DNA of 64,000 nucleotides. It comes from Nymphaea colorata. Lineage: Eukaryota > Streptophyta > Magnoliopsida > Nymphaeales > Nymphaeaceae. The stretch is taken from assembly GCF_008831285.2 (NCBI RefSeq), contig NC_045147.1, forward strand, positions 5,434,334 through 5,498,333. Direction: 5' to 3'. A program made the position numbers and the translations under genes. Of the stretch, positions 1 to 10,731 are shown in pieces. The notes under the pieces are model-generated. The model saw only the letters and a list, made by a program, of their open reading frames with translations, was not told the origin of the DNA and ran no database searches. How positions within the stretch are numbered: position 1 is the first letter of the stretch; each line of letters starts with the position of its first letter.

Positions 1-401
1 GTCGACCGTCACTCATGTGTTTCTACCAGGCGGAAAAATAGTCGTCAGTCACTGCTCCCTGCCGCTGCCCTCTGCAGTGGTGCAAGGTTTTGCGTTGCCT
101 GCTCCTCATGTGCCCTGCTCTGGTCGACAACAACATCTTCCATTCTTCCACCCGTTCCACAAATTCCGCCTGCTGCATGGCTTCTAGTTGCTTCCGTCTG
201 ATCAGTGGTGCCTGACCTACTGCGTCTCAACTTCTCTCTACAGTCACACGACACACCTGCTGGGTCACCTCCCTGTCCTCATTTCAGCAGGTAACCTCCT
301 TCAGTATTATCATCTGTTATAGTTGTTGTTTGTCCATTGCTGCGCCACTGCGTGTCACAAGCATTTATCCTCGTCCTTGACTGTTATATCACTGCTTTGG
401 G

Positions 402-1271
402 ATGGAGGAATCAACCTCCTCTAACATTAATACTGACCAAGCAGATGTTGGGGTCTCTAGAACTGAAAATAAACCTGTTCAGGTTACCACTATTCGTCTT
501 ACTAAGGATAATTATCTTCAATGGTCCGCTGCTATTACTAAGGGGATCACTGGTCGGGGACAACTTGCCTATGTAAATGGAAAGAAGGTCGAACCTCCTG
601 AGACTAGCCCAACATGGGAGATATGGTTTCTTGAAGACAATCAAGTAAAAACTTGGATTGTTAAGTCTGTATCTTCTGATATTCAACCTCTTATTCTTTG
701 TAAGAGGACTGCTAGAGACATGTGGGACATTTTAGAACAAATGTATGGCCAAAGAAAAAGGATGTTTGTGTGTTCAGTTAATGAAGGATGTCTACGCCCT
801 ACGACAAAGGGAACTTTCCGTGGCTGATTTTTATGCAATATTAAAATCAAAATGGGAAGAGTTCGACTACTACTCCGATGATGCTTGGAGTTGTCCTCAA
901 GACCAGTTGTGTTATTGGATAAAAGAATGGAAGAACTTGGTGTTTATATTCTTAGTAGGGCTCAACAATGATTTTGAAGGCATAAGGAGTCAGATTCTTA
1001 CTTCAGAGGGACTGTGTAGCATTGAAGATGTCTACTCTTGTGTTGAAGTTGAAGAGCAAAGACGCGTTATTATTACTGGGAGAAAAGAGGCCCATATCTC
1101 ATACACTGAGAGGTCTGTTGTTGCTAGCCGGGCTCCAATGGGAGCCACTCGATCTTCCCAAAAATGTACTACTCATTGCAAGAAAACAGGTCATACCATG
1201 GAGTTTTACTGGGATTGGCATCCTGAAAAGAAGAATGGTCGTGAGAAGTCTTCTAGCAGGAAGGAAGTGTG
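402..1271 (+). pseudogene. Copia A gag, frameshifted
   Basis: Structural gag protein of a Copia element, which would form the virus-like particle. Frame 1 starts at ATG 402 and runs to about 745 with the usual opening (TTIRLTKDNYLQWSAAITKG, then a W-x-x-W region and the LILCKRTARDMWDIL segment). A frameshift near 745-765 moves the rest to another frame (LMKDVYALRQRELSVADFYA, then a G-L-N-x-x-F segment near 960). The zinc knuckle near 1166-1210 reads C-T-T-H-C-K-K-T-G-H and then Y where the final Cys is expected, so it is damaged. The minus-strand relative keeps the Cys. The frameshift and knuckle loss make it non-functional. Confidence 0.85.
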
Positions 1272-1334
1272 ACCGAACCTAATGGAGGAAAAACATCGAT
1301 CTCTGCTGAATAGATTCGTGAGTTCCATGCATAC

Positions 1335-1950
1335 TTGAGCCAGATTGAAACTTGCCAAGCTGAGACATCAGATGATGTGAAAGTTAATCGTGCCCTTGCC
1401 ATTTCTGGAGAAAAAGGTAATCCTTGTATGGGAGAATGGATAGTTGATTGTGATGCTACCCACCACATGACTGGCAACCCTAAGTTCTTCCATGAGTATA
1501 AGCTCTTGTCAGGAAAGGAACGTGTTTCCCTTGTCGATGGTTCTTCTATCTCTGTGGCTAGGAAAGGGAGTCCCTCACTTTTGAAGAAATTTTTAGTACA
1601 TGATGTTTTACATGTTCCACATCTTCCTTGAATCTCTTGTATGTCAGCAAAATTACGAAAGAGTTGAATTGTAAACTTATTTTTTCTGCCAATCGTTGTG
1701 TTTTACAGGACTTTGTGATGGGGAAGAGGATTGAGATTGGTTTGATGTTTGAAAGCCTATATCGATTACCCATGCGTGTTGCCACAGCTCTCTTGACAAC
1801 AGTAAGTAAAACGAAAAAGAAGAGAGAGGACTTCCAGTTGTTTTTGTATTGACATGAACGTCTTGGGCATCTTCCTTTTGGAGTTTTGAAAAAGCTATTC
1901 CCTGATTTATGTTCTAATTTGGATATGAATATGATATCCTGTGATGTATG
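1335..1950 (+). pseudogene. Copia A protease and GAG-pre-integrase start, broken
   Basis: The aspartic protease begins near 1434 with WIVDCDATHHMTG. The family motif is D-S-G-A-T-H-H-M, so the catalytic Asp is kept but the following Ser-Gly is changed to Cys-Asp. A TGA at 1629-1631 (after HVPHLP) ends this frame, and the match resumes at 1628 in a neighbouring frame (LLYVSKITKELNC, IFSANRCVLQD). The region then runs into HERLGHLP-like sequence, the His-containing start of the pre-integrase domain, until 1950. The stop and the motif change mean the protease is dead. Confidence 0.82.
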
Positions 1951-4932
1951 TGTCACACCCCAACCTTTTAACCCTCAAACAAAATTTTTTTTTAAACATA
2001 AAGTATTGAGGTGTGACTACACAACAATTAAAAAAAAAGAGCTATGTCATTCGAAACAATGAGACAACTTTCATTTATAAAACAATTTCAATTCATACAA
2101 AATCACATCTGTGTATGATAAAAATGCCCCAAACTACATAATTGATGTATACCAAAAGCAAGACATCAATAAAACCAAAATTAGACGCACCGACACTACA
2201 AATGACACAAAACCTCATCAGTAGAGTGAAGCCATCTGATCAACTTGCTACCCTAGTTCTGCGAAAACCTGAAAAAAAAGAAACAACTGAAGGCTTAGCC
2301 TTCGTAGTATGGCAACAAACCAGGAAAATCCCAAACCCTCTTAGGTAGGGCTCAAATATGAGATAATCACAATCATAAAAACAAATCATCATCAGGTCAT
2401 GGTAGGGCATAGTCACATCATTTGCCAAGAATGCCCCTCACATAGACCGCGACATGTAAAGGACACTTCATGGCCACGATAACACAATTTCAATTCACAT
2501 GCACAACATTCACATACATTTCATTCATATACTTTCATTTTCATTAGCTTTAGTGAATTGACAATTCCTGTGGTTGCAAACAGAAGCACGTGCACACTGC
2601 GGGCAGCCTACAGCTGGGAGACAACCCCCATGGTGGCCCATAAAAGTATGGATCCATTCTCATTGCAGCGGTACAACACTCATCCATGGGTGTGTGAATT
2701 CCAAGGAGAGATACTCAGCCTTCCCTAGGACACCCAGGTTGGGAAGGCAGGAGCCCAACGTTCCAAGCACATCACACAACAATACCCTGGGGCCTTGCAC
2801 CACCTGCGCTCCGAACAGGTGAGACCAGTGGCAAAGGCGGGACAACTCCCAAACGCATAGCCACATCCCACTGACCTCTCATCTTTTATTCTTTCATTAT
2901 TATCATTATAATTGCACATTCACAAAATAACTGGCTAACTCATGAGGTTGGTCCACTTCACGAGTGCACCCACACCTCCAATTGCCTCCATACGAGGGTC
3001 ACACATATTATTACCTTCTTTGCTAGACATCATACAATATGGGTACAACTACCCTCCAATTCATTCATTTGCATCACTGCCCGTGACAATACATATGCAA
3101 CAAATCACAACATTTACATTCATAAAAACTCACATCTTATCAAAAACATCATTCACATCTTTCAAAACTTAGCCAAATCCCAGAGAGTAGTCTCAATCCG
3201 TGATTGGCTCGTAGCTGTCCTAGGCAATTATCATTCTAGGATGCTTTCTAATGCACAATTGGGGTCAAGGAGACTGGATACCCTGCCTCATCTGTTCTAA
3301 GCTGTTATCAATTCTAGCATGCACATGCGAATGCGTAACAGTTTTCAAAACAAGCTTCTAATAGCTTTTCAAAACAAAGCTTGTCATAAATCAAATCATT
3401 TGCATGCATACATACATTTACTCACAAAACAATCATTCAATCACATCACAATCCTACGATCCCACGATCCTAAGAGCACACATTCACACGTTGGCCCTAG
3501 GCAGGGATCCCACGATCCCAAAACGCCTCGAGCTTCTACGATCCCACGATCCCAAAACGCCTCGAGCTTCACGTCTAGTTGCTCAAGGTCTATTAGATGC
3601 GCCCAGTGTACCTACAAACATACACAAGTGGTAAATTCTCTACTAGCTTAGTTTCACAATCTATACAAATATAAAACAAAACCATTGAGGCACATGCCAT
3701 GGCCTCAAAAGGGTGTCGACGGGTAGTGTCAAACCACAATGCCCTCCAATAGGTCAGTTCCCAACTTCTTGACGTTGACAACAAACGTCAAAACTCGAGG
3801 CTTCGATCAATCCATCACTAAGACATTTCTCATTAGCTTTCTTTAGTTGAGATGCCTTCCGCGCAATTAAGATTCTCAACATACAACACATATGTACATC
3901 AATAGAAGCATATTTCCCAAGCTCGTTAAAACAGTTCTAAACCTTCACCACAGCATCACAATCTCTACCATGCTTTCCTATTGTTTCGAATTAACCCAAC
4001 ATGTTAGAGGAACCATTATACACTTAGATACTCGTCCTTCTAAAAATGGGCATAAACTTTCCCCAAAATAGCGACATCTCTAGCATGCATTCTAAATCAT
4101 CAATTCTTAATTCTAGCATGCTCAAACAATAATTATACGTGCTCCAGTAGAAAATTTACAACAATCTAAGCTCGATTAGGCCTTGCTCACCCCAATCTTA
4201 GAATCCAAACTACTGCAATGTTCTCGACAGCCACTTCGATTGTTCGATTGAGTGCCACCACCAAAGGTTGCTCGCTGCCTTCACGACTAATGCCCTCACT
4301 TCACCGGTATGAGGGGAAAAAGTGTCCCCAAGCTGCGATTCCAAACCCAACGACAATAATTAGATGAAAAAAATAGCATAAGAGAGTTAAAAAGGAGGGT
4401 CTGCCGAGAGAAGAAGACATTCAGTGGTGAGATGGATGGTTCGGTTGACGGAGATGGGGCAGGTGCGTGCGAGAGAGAGAGTGAGAGGCAGACAGAGAGA
4501 TCAAGAGAGTGTGAGTGTGGCAGAGGAAGAGGGATAGCACGGGCGAGGGAAATGGGGGAGATGGTGAGGAACAAAGGAGACAGGGAGGGAGCTGGAGCAG
4601 AGAGGAAGAGAGGGCACGAGCAAAAGAGGGTGCTAACAAAAAGGGGAAAAAGCTGCGCAGGAGGGAGGAGGAGAAGAAGATAGAAAGGAGAGGGAGAGGC
4701 GGAGAGAGATTAGAGGCTTACCAGCACCACCGTCGTTGTCCTCGTCGCCGTCCTGCACCACCTCCATCTTCTTTTTCTATGCGCTGGCACGAGAGGCAAC
4801 CGGGAGGAAGACGAGGGAGATGAGGGAAAGGCGAGGGAGAAGAGCCCTCGTGTCGGGCTCCTTCACGCCAGGGGGTTCGGGTCCGAGTCTGGACCCGATC
4901 TGGCCCACCTGAAAATAATGACGAATGTTACA
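1951..4932 (-). repeat. 3' LTR of element T1
   Basis: Read on the minus strand it runs from TGTAACATTCG near 4932 to GGTTGGGGTGTGACA at 1951, so it has the TG...CA ends. It is flanked at 4933 by a purine tract (AAGGAGGGTAGGA on the minus strand), the plus-strand primer of reverse transcription. Length is 2982 bp. Two further family T LTRs lie at 12753-15991 and 39670-43347. It contains CT/GA-rich tracts (4430-4800) that give spurious open frames on both strands. I see no host gene in it. Confidence 0.9.
3506..3572. repeat. 34-bp tandem duplication inside LTR T1
   Basis: Two adjacent near-identical copies beginning GATCCCACGATCCC (3506-3539 and 3540-3572). The other family T LTRs do not show this duplication at the matching place, so it arose in this copy. 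Confidence 0.8.
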
Positions 4933-4980
4933 TCCTACCCTCCTTAAATAAAATTTCATCCTTGTAATTTAGATCATACC

Positions 4981-5764
4981 TCAATGCGAGAATAAATGTG
5001 AGTACTTCTTTCGTATATCCTCCGCGAGTTTCCATGTGCTCTCCTTCAACCCATGGTGTTGCCATTTCACTCTCACTATAGGAATCCTTTTCGTACGAAG
5101 CACTTGCTCTCTTTGATCCACAATTCTAATAGGTTCTTCTTCCATTGTCAAATTATCTAGCACCTAAATACCATGAAAATCAATCACATGTGTAGGATCC
5201 AGTACATACTTTCGAAGCATGGAAACACGAAAAACATCATGAATATGACTCAAGTTGGGTGGTAGTGCCAATCTGTACGCCACCTCTTCGATCTTCGCTA
5301 ATATCTCAAAAGGTATTACGAACCTCAGGCCCAACTTTCCCTTAATACCAAATCGAAAAATGCCTTTAGTAGGTAAAATCTTCAAGAACACAGGATCACT
5401 AACCCCAAAAGCCAACTCTTTGCATCGATTGTCGGCATTACTTTTCTGTCTACTCTGGGCAGTCAATAACTTCTTCCTTATTAATTGTACTTCGTCGGTG
5501 TAATGTTGCAATACTAAAGGTTTTTCGATCTTGCTATCACCCATTTCGGTCCAACAGGCTGGTGATCTGCACGACCTTCTATACAAGGCCTCAAAAGGTG
5601 CCATCCCGATACTAAAATGGTAACTGTTATTATATGCAAATTCTGCCAATCCCACATGTCTATCTCATTCTCATTTTCAGTCCAAAACACAAGCACGCAA
5701 CATGTCCTCTAAGTCTGAATGGTCTTCTCAGATTGCCCATCAGTTTGGGGTTGGAACGTTATAC
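4981..5764 (-). pseudogene. Element T1 integrase C-terminal part and chromodomain-like tail
   Basis: Reading leftward from 5764: an integrase core remnant (DGQSEKTIQT and RACVLFW), then the conserved GPxxR-type region containing LAEFAYNNSYHFSIGMAPFE and LALPPNLSHIHDVF, and finally a chromodomain-like tail ending in HGLKESTWKLAEDIRKKYSH. A stop (TAG) separates the integrase body from the tail near 5164, and a frameshift lies near 5655. The tail normally tethers integration complexes to chromatin in chromoviruses. The matching tail in the plus-strand element is at 12500-12704. Confidence 0.87.
5760..5764. other. Target-site duplication (tatac), left copy, of element T2
   Basis: tatac immediately before the LTR start at 5765, matched by tatac at 15992-15996 immediately after the 3' LTR. 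A 5-bp duplication is the normal footprint of Ty3/gypsy integration. It fixes both ends of the 10.2-kb insert. Confidence 0.88.
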
Positions 5765-6074
5765 TATAACGTTACTGACTTTTGGGCAGGTCGGGTCAGA
5801 TTAGGGTCCAAACCAAGAACCAAGCTCCACGCGAAGAGGAGCCCGACCCCCCTTCTCTCATCTTTCCCTTTTCTCCCTCGTCTGCTTCAACGTCTCCCTT
5901 TTTTTCATTCTCTCGTCCCGTTGGGTTGCACAGAGCGCAGAGAAGAAGAAGGCGGAGGATTGAGCAGCGACAACAGAGGTTAATGGTGGCGGCGGCACAC
6001 AGGTAAGAAACGCCGGTCCTTCCCTGTCTTTTCTTTCTCCTTCTTCTCCCTCGCCCTTCACCGCACTGTTCCCT
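5765..6074 (+). repeat. 5' LTR of element T2, left fragment
   Basis: Matches the start of the 3' LTR at 12753 onward (TATAACGTTACTGACTTTTGGG here against TGTAATGTTACTGACTTTTGGG there). The terminal TG is mutated to TA. Homology ends at 6074, where Copia A sequence begins. The matching part of the 3' LTR from about 13067 to 14570 (1.5 kb) is absent from this copy. Confidence 0.87.
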
Positions 6075-6590
6075 CCAATTGACGACTTTTCCTCCAACTG
6101 ACGATTTTTCCTCTCAGCAACCCCATTTTGAGGAGGTGTATAGCTGCACGATGTCTCATGAACAATCCCTTTTTTCGAAGAAACTCCTCAATAGTTTGAC
6201 ACATATACTCACGGGCATTATCAGACTGAAAGGTCTTGACAGAGCCACCATACTGGTTTTCCACTAGAAGGATGAAAGTTTCTATAACATGAGGTACTTC
6301 GCTACAATCTTTCAACAGGTAAACAAAGGTACTCCTTGAGTAATCATCTATGAAAGTTATAAAATACTGAAAAACATTATGAGAATGAATTCTCGAAGGC
6401 CCCCACACATCAAAATGAATCGAGGAGAAAGCTTTATTAGCATGACTATTAGAAACTGGGTACGAAGCCCTAACATGTTTAGCAAACTAGCATACATCAC
6501 AAGATAACATAGAAATGTTCAAACTAGAATATAAATCATCAGGAAACAATTGCTTCAAAATCCAAAAAGGGAGATGTCCAAGACGTTCAT
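6075..6590 (-). pseudogene. Copia A integrase core, truncated
   Basis: Minus-strand frame shows FIDDYSRSTFVYLLKD (first catalytic Asp) and FQSDNAREY (second catalytic Asp), then reaches the N-G-x-A-E-R-K-N region containing the expected Glu, where the element ends. Upstream (6410-6590) GWGPSRIHS-like sequence and an H-x-x-C-x-x-C remnant of the zinc-binding domain are visible, with stop codons. The last bases (6073-6110) are a short 19-bp tandem duplication at the deletion point. Confidence 0.8.
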
Positions 6591-6591
6591 G

Positions 6592-7260
6592 CTAATACAA
6601 AAATAACTGAATACTCTCTTCCCTCTTCTTCTCGGTCCTGCTAACTGCTGTCATAAGAGCTGTGGCCGCTTGGATAGGAAGCCGATATACGCCTTTAGAC
6701 ACCAAACCAATCTCAATCTTCTTCCCTGTCACCAAGTCCTGCAAAACACAATGATTTGCAGAGAATATAAGTTCACAATTCAACTCCTTTGTGATCTTAC
6801 TAACAGATAAAAGATTCAAGGGAAGATGAGGAACATGTAAGACTTCATGCACTAAAAATTTGTTTAACAAGGAAAGACTCCCTTTTCCGGCCACAGAGGT
6901 AAAGGAACCGTCGGCAAGAGAGACACGTTCCTTTCCCGAAGACAACATATATTTGTGAAAGAGCTTAGGGTTGCCAGTCATGTGATGAGTGACACCACTG
7001 TCAACAATCCACTCTCCCATGCAAGAATTACCTTTCTCACCCGAAATGGCTAGTGCATGATTGACCTTCACATCATCTGACACTTTAGCCTGACCAACAA
7101 TAGTCTGACTCAAATATGTGCGAAGCTCACGAATCTGTTCCGTAGAGATAGAAGTTTTGCCTCCACTAGGGTTTGATGCATCAGAAATAGGTTTCTTCCC
7201 ACCAGAAAACCTCCCTTTACTATTCTTCTTTTCAGGATGCAGGTCCCAACAGAACTCCAT
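6592..7260 (-). pseudogene. Copia A zinc knuckle end, protease and GAG-pre-integrase
   Basis: An open stretch of 222 residues. Near residue 85 WIVDSGVTHHMTGNPKLFH is the Copia aspartic protease motif with the catalytic D-S-G intact. LLSVSKITKELNC and the IFSANHCVLQDL segment follow, leading into the pre-integrase domain. The gag zinc knuckle lies just upstream (about 7250-7305). It is the best preserved protease of this family in the window, but the polyprotein is cut by stops on both sides, so it is a fragment. Confidence 0.85.
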
Positions 7261-7385
7261 GGTGTGACCTAGTTTCTTGCAGTGAGTACATTTTCGAGGA
7301 GGTCAGGCAATTCCCACAAAGGCACGACAAACCAAAGCTGACCGTTCATTATGTGACATGTGTTCCCCCTTTCTTCCACTTATGA

Positions 7386-8054
7386 CTAGACGCTTTTTTT
7401 TTCGGCTTCCACATGGGAGTAGACATCTTCTATACTAAATGCTTCCTCAAAATTAAGAATTCGACTCCTTACATTTTCGAATTCATCGTTCAGTCCGGCT
7501 AAGAATATGAATATCCTATTCTCCCAATCTTTGGCCAGATAATGCATCTGGTCTTGAGGACAATTCCAAGTGTCATCTGAATAGTAGTCAAGATATTCCC
7601 ATTTGGACTTTAAGGCTGCATAAAAATCTGCGACCGAGAGATCCCCTTGCTGAAGAGCATACACATCCTTCATCAGTTGATACACTCGAATCTTCATCTT
7701 CTTCTGGCCATACATTTGTTTCAAAATAATCCACATATCTCTCGCAGTCTTCTTACGAAGAATGAGAGGTTGAATATCACAAGATACAGAATTGACAATC
7801 CAAGTTTTTACTTGGTTGTCTTCAAGGAACCAAGTATCCCAAGCTGCACTAGTCGCAACAGGTTCAACCTTTCTCCCATTCACATAGGCAATACGGCCTC
7901 GACCAGCAATCCCCATGGTGATGGCAGTGGATCATTGAAGGTAATTTTCCTTGGTGAGCCAAATGGTAGTAACTTGAACGGAGAAATTTTCAGTTCTTGA
8001 GATCCCGACATCTGTCTAATTGGTACTGACTGTAGAAGAAGAAGAATCAGCCAT
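7386..8054 (-). pseudogene. Copia A gag with two stop codons
   Basis: The frame starts at ATG 8054 (MADSSSSTVSTN), hits a TAG at codon 13 and a TGA near codon 41, then stays open from 7916 to 7386 (IAYVNGRKVEPVATSAAWDT, LILRKKTARDMW, QGDLSVADFYAALKSKWE, IFIFLAGLNDEFE). It aligns along its length with the plus-strand gag at 402-1271, which needed a frameshift. The two copies are decaying independently. Confidence 0.85.
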
Positions 8055-8315
8055 GATCACCAACTAGTACCGACGACAACCCTGGACGACGAAACCACCA
8101 CCGGTGGCGTTAACCAGAACACTAGCAGCGGCAGAGCTTGGCAACGGTGCCAGGCTGTAGCCAGAAACCAGCAGCAAGAGCAGCCGGAATCAGTGGCAAC
8201 AATGGAAGCGGTGGTGGCAGCAGTAGCAGCGGCGGTGGCGGAACAAGGGCAGCGAGCAATGGAACCGTCAGGACCGAAACTTCACAGCCGGCAAAATTTC
8301 ACAAACTAGAACCTT
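8055..8315 (-). other. Copia A leader with GGC/AGC-rich simple sequence
   Basis: Untranslated leader between the primer-binding site and the gag start. The plus strand is rich in agcagcggcggtggcgg-type triplets (8160-8260), which makes short open frames of Gly/Ser that have no retroelement homology. I see no gene here. Confidence 0.6.
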
Positions 8316-8327
8316 GCTCTGATACCA
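8316..8327 (-). promoter_or_regulatory. Primer-binding site, Copia A (-)
   Basis: The minus strand reads TGGTATCAGAGC, complementary to the 3' end of plant initiator tRNA-Met, directly adjacent to the LTR end at 8328. Confidence 0.92.
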
Positions 8328-8575
8328 TGTAGAAACAGTAGAAACATAGGAAATAAAGATCGAACATGGATGTAACGTGGAAAACCCTCAACAAGAGGGA
8401 AAAAAACCACGGGTGAGGAGGTCTGTGCCCACTAGCCGCCAGACTCTCTCTCTCTTGAAACTTCATTCACACTAGAAATTAGGGTTACACATCTTTAAGG
8501 CCCAGCAAGGGCTACAAGCTGGATCGGGTCTAGATCCGAACCCGGTCCCAAGACCCATCTTTACATGCTTCAACA
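8328..8575 (-). repeat. 5' LTR of Copia A (-)
   Basis: 248 bp with TG...CA ends on the minus strand (TGTTGAAGCATG ... GTTTCTACA). It shows local similarity to the family B LTRs at 18061-18295 and 63755-64000 (the GAGAGAGAGAGTCT, CTAGTGGGC and GTTGAGGG-TTTTCCAC segments), so families A and B are related. The neighbouring tgttt (8576-8580) would be one target-site duplication copy. The other was lost with the 3' end. Confidence 0.85.
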
Positions 8576-10018
8576 TGTTTGATAAGATGTGAATGCTTAT
8601 GAATGTGAATGTTGTGATTTGTTGCATATGTATTGCTGCGGGTAATGATGCCAATGAATAAATTGGAGGGTAGTTGTACCCATATAGTATGACAACTAGC
8701 TAAGAATGTAATGATATGTATGGCCCTCGTGTGGAGGCAATTTGGAGGTGTGGGTGCACTCGTGAAGTGTACTAACCTCATGAGCTAGCCAGTCATTTTG
8801 TGAATGTGCTATTATAATGATAATAATGAAAGAATAAGAGATGAGAGGCCAGTGGGATGTGGCTATGTGTTTGGGAGTTGTCCCGCCTTAGCCACTGGTC
8901 TCGCCTGCTCGGAGCGTAGGTGATGCAAGGCTCCAGGATACAATTGTGTGATGTGCTTGAAGCGTTGGGCTCCCACCTTCCCAACCTCGGTGTCATAGGG
9001 AAGGCTGAGTATCACTCCTTGGAATTCACACACCCATGGATGAGTGCTCTACCACTGCAGCGAAAATGGATTCATACTGTTATGGGCCACCACGGGGGTT
9101 GTCGCTCGGCTGTAGGCCACCCATGGTGTGCACGTGTCTATGTTTGCACCCACAGGAACTGTCAATTCACTAAAGCTAATGAAAATGAAAGTACGTGAAT
9201 GAAATGTATGTGATTGATGTGCATGTGAATTAAAATTGTGATATTGTGGCCTTTGCATGGTTTGGTATATGTGAGGGGCTTCTTGACAAGTTATGTGACT
9301 GTGTGCCCTACTACAACATGATAGTAAATTGTTTCGTAATTAAAGTAAATGAGAAGAATGTAATTATGAATTATGTTGAGTTTGACCATTAAGTGGCCTT
9401 TACATATTGTTGTGTGAATGAAGTGAATGAGAATGATAGGTTTATGCTTGAGTTGTATGTGACTTGTGAATGTGCTATGGTGGCCATCAAGTGGCCTATA
9501 CGTGTCGTGGTATATGTGAAAGACTTTCATGTCAAGTCATGAAAAAGTATGCCCCATCACGACATAATAGTGATTGTTTTTTTTGAAATTGTTATATCCC
9601 ACATTTGAGCCCTCACTGTGGAGGGTTAGGGATTTTCCTGGCTTGCGGCCATACTACGGAGGCTAAGCCTTCAGTTGTTTCCTTTTTCAGGTTTTGGCGA
9701 ACCCGGGGCAGCAAGTTGATCAAATGACATCACTCACATCCTACTAGGGAGGTTTTGGGTCTTTGGTAGTGCCGGTGCATCATGGTTTGGTCTCTTTGAT
9801 GTCTTATTTTTGTTAGGCATCAAAGTTGTGGTTTGGAGCATTTGTGTAATACATATAGATGTGATTTTGTATGAGTTGAAATTATTATATAAATAAAAGT
9901 TTGCCCTATTGTTTGGAATGACATAGCTCCCTCCTTTTTGAATTGTTGTGTAGTCGCACCTCAATGCTTTATGTTTATAAAAAAAATTGTTTGAGGGTCA
10001 AAAGGTTGGGGTGTGACA
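8576..10018 (+). repeat. 5' LTR of element T2, right fragment
   Basis: Collinear with 14571-15991 of the 3' LTR (starting TGTTTGATAAGATG) and ending GGTTGGGGTGTGACA at 10018. With 5765-6074 it makes up the remaining half of a 3.2-kb LTR. No coding sequence. Confidence 0.9.
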
Positions 10019-10022
10019 GCTT

Positions 10023-10034
10023 TGGTATCAGAGC
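10023..10034 (+). promoter_or_regulatory. Primer-binding site of element T2
   Basis: TGGTATCAGAGC four bases after the LTR end, complementary to initiator tRNA-Met. It fixes the + orientation of the element. Confidence 0.93.
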
Positions 10035-10720
10035 TATGGCAAAACACCACTATGGATGTGAGTTAAAGACTATCTGTGAAGCCGTGTTGCCCAGGTACAC
10101 GCTACTTGATTGAATTGTTATTGTAGTTTTGATGTTACGGCAAACTATACGTGCAGAATGTGATTGATGTTTTGAAACTTTGTGTTGATGCATTTCTGTG
10201 ATTTGACTTGAGAGATCGGTCATGGACCTTGTTTGAGAATGAGGGTTTTTGTTTGTAAAGATGGAGTATCAATGATGGGTTAAAAAGTGAGTTGGGTAGG
10301 CTAGAGAGGCACAAAGAGAGCTAAGTTCAGCCCATTCTGATAGGCATACCCCATTGGATGATAGTAAGTTAGGGCAACAGTGCGCCCAGACTAATGTGGG
10401 TGCCCAAACCCTATCAAGGCAGAGGAATAGATTGAAGAGGATGAACTCATCTTTGAGCTCCTTAAGATGCCAGAATGTGACAAAGTTAACTATAGTTTGT
10501 ATTTTGTTGAAAGGTGATGCCAAACGGTGGACGTGGAGACCCACCCATTTTATTTACCTATACAGTTGGTAATTCGTAAGTTTTAGTAGGTTTGATGTCA
10601 TTTTGGGCATGGACTGGCTATGCATGCATTATGCCAACATGGATTGTAGAAAGAAACAGATACCATTGTGGACTAATGAGATGAAATCAGTAGAATTCCA
10701 AGCATGAAGAGCCAATCACA
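10035..10720 (+). pseudogene. Element T2 gag/protease remnant
   Basis: Heavily deleted. Around 10460-10530 there is a short gag-like piece (PECDKVNYS, then a K-G-D-A-K-R-W segment). By 10590 the sequence is already at the end of the protease (FDVILGMDWL, HYANMDCRKK). So the gag C-terminus, zinc knuckle and protease active site are gone, joined by a deletion near 10540-10580. Stops are present in all frames. Confidence 0.7.
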
Positions 10721-10731
10721 CTGATAAGATA

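Larger units (their letters stand above)
1..1950 (+). mobile_element. Copia retrotransposon, family A, 5' part only
   Basis: Holds an untranslated leader (1-401), a gag region, a protease region and the start of the GAG-pre-integrase domain, in the Ty1/copia order. It stops abruptly at 1950, where the family T LTR begins with TGTCACACC. The same family A sequence continues past this point in the minus-strand copy at 6075-8575 (there reading on from gatgtatg into ctagtttgct), so the break at 1950 is an insertion into this Copia. No LTR or primer-binding site is visible in 1-401. By comparison with the minus copy (about 275 bases between LTR and gag start) it should lie close to the left edge, so it has diverged or lies outside. 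Seen: domains and junction. Inferred: the insertion order. Confidence 0.85.
6075..8575 (-). mobile_element. Copia A element (-), 3'-truncated, inside the LTR of T2
   Basis: On the minus strand: 5' LTR 8575-8328, primer-binding site 8327-8316, leader with GGT/GCC repeats, gag from ATG at 8054, zinc knuckle, protease, GAG-pre-integrase, and an integrase that stops at 6075. The rest of the integrase, RT, RNase H and 3' LTR are gone, together with 1.5 kb of the host LTR. A deletion running out of the Copia into the host LTR explains both losses. It is the same family as the element at 1-1950. Confidence 0.88.

Noticed and set aside
1-401. LTR or primer-binding site before the Copia A gag
   Set aside because: No TGGTATCAGAGC-like sequence or TG...CA boundary could be recognised. 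Treated as leader or diverged sequence.
4296-4830. Overlapping open frames on both strands, Arg/Glu-rich one way and Ser/Leu-rich the other
   Set aside because: Product of a GA/CT-rich tract inside LTR T1. Similar shadows occur at 42681-43377 and 5702-6097 in LTRs.
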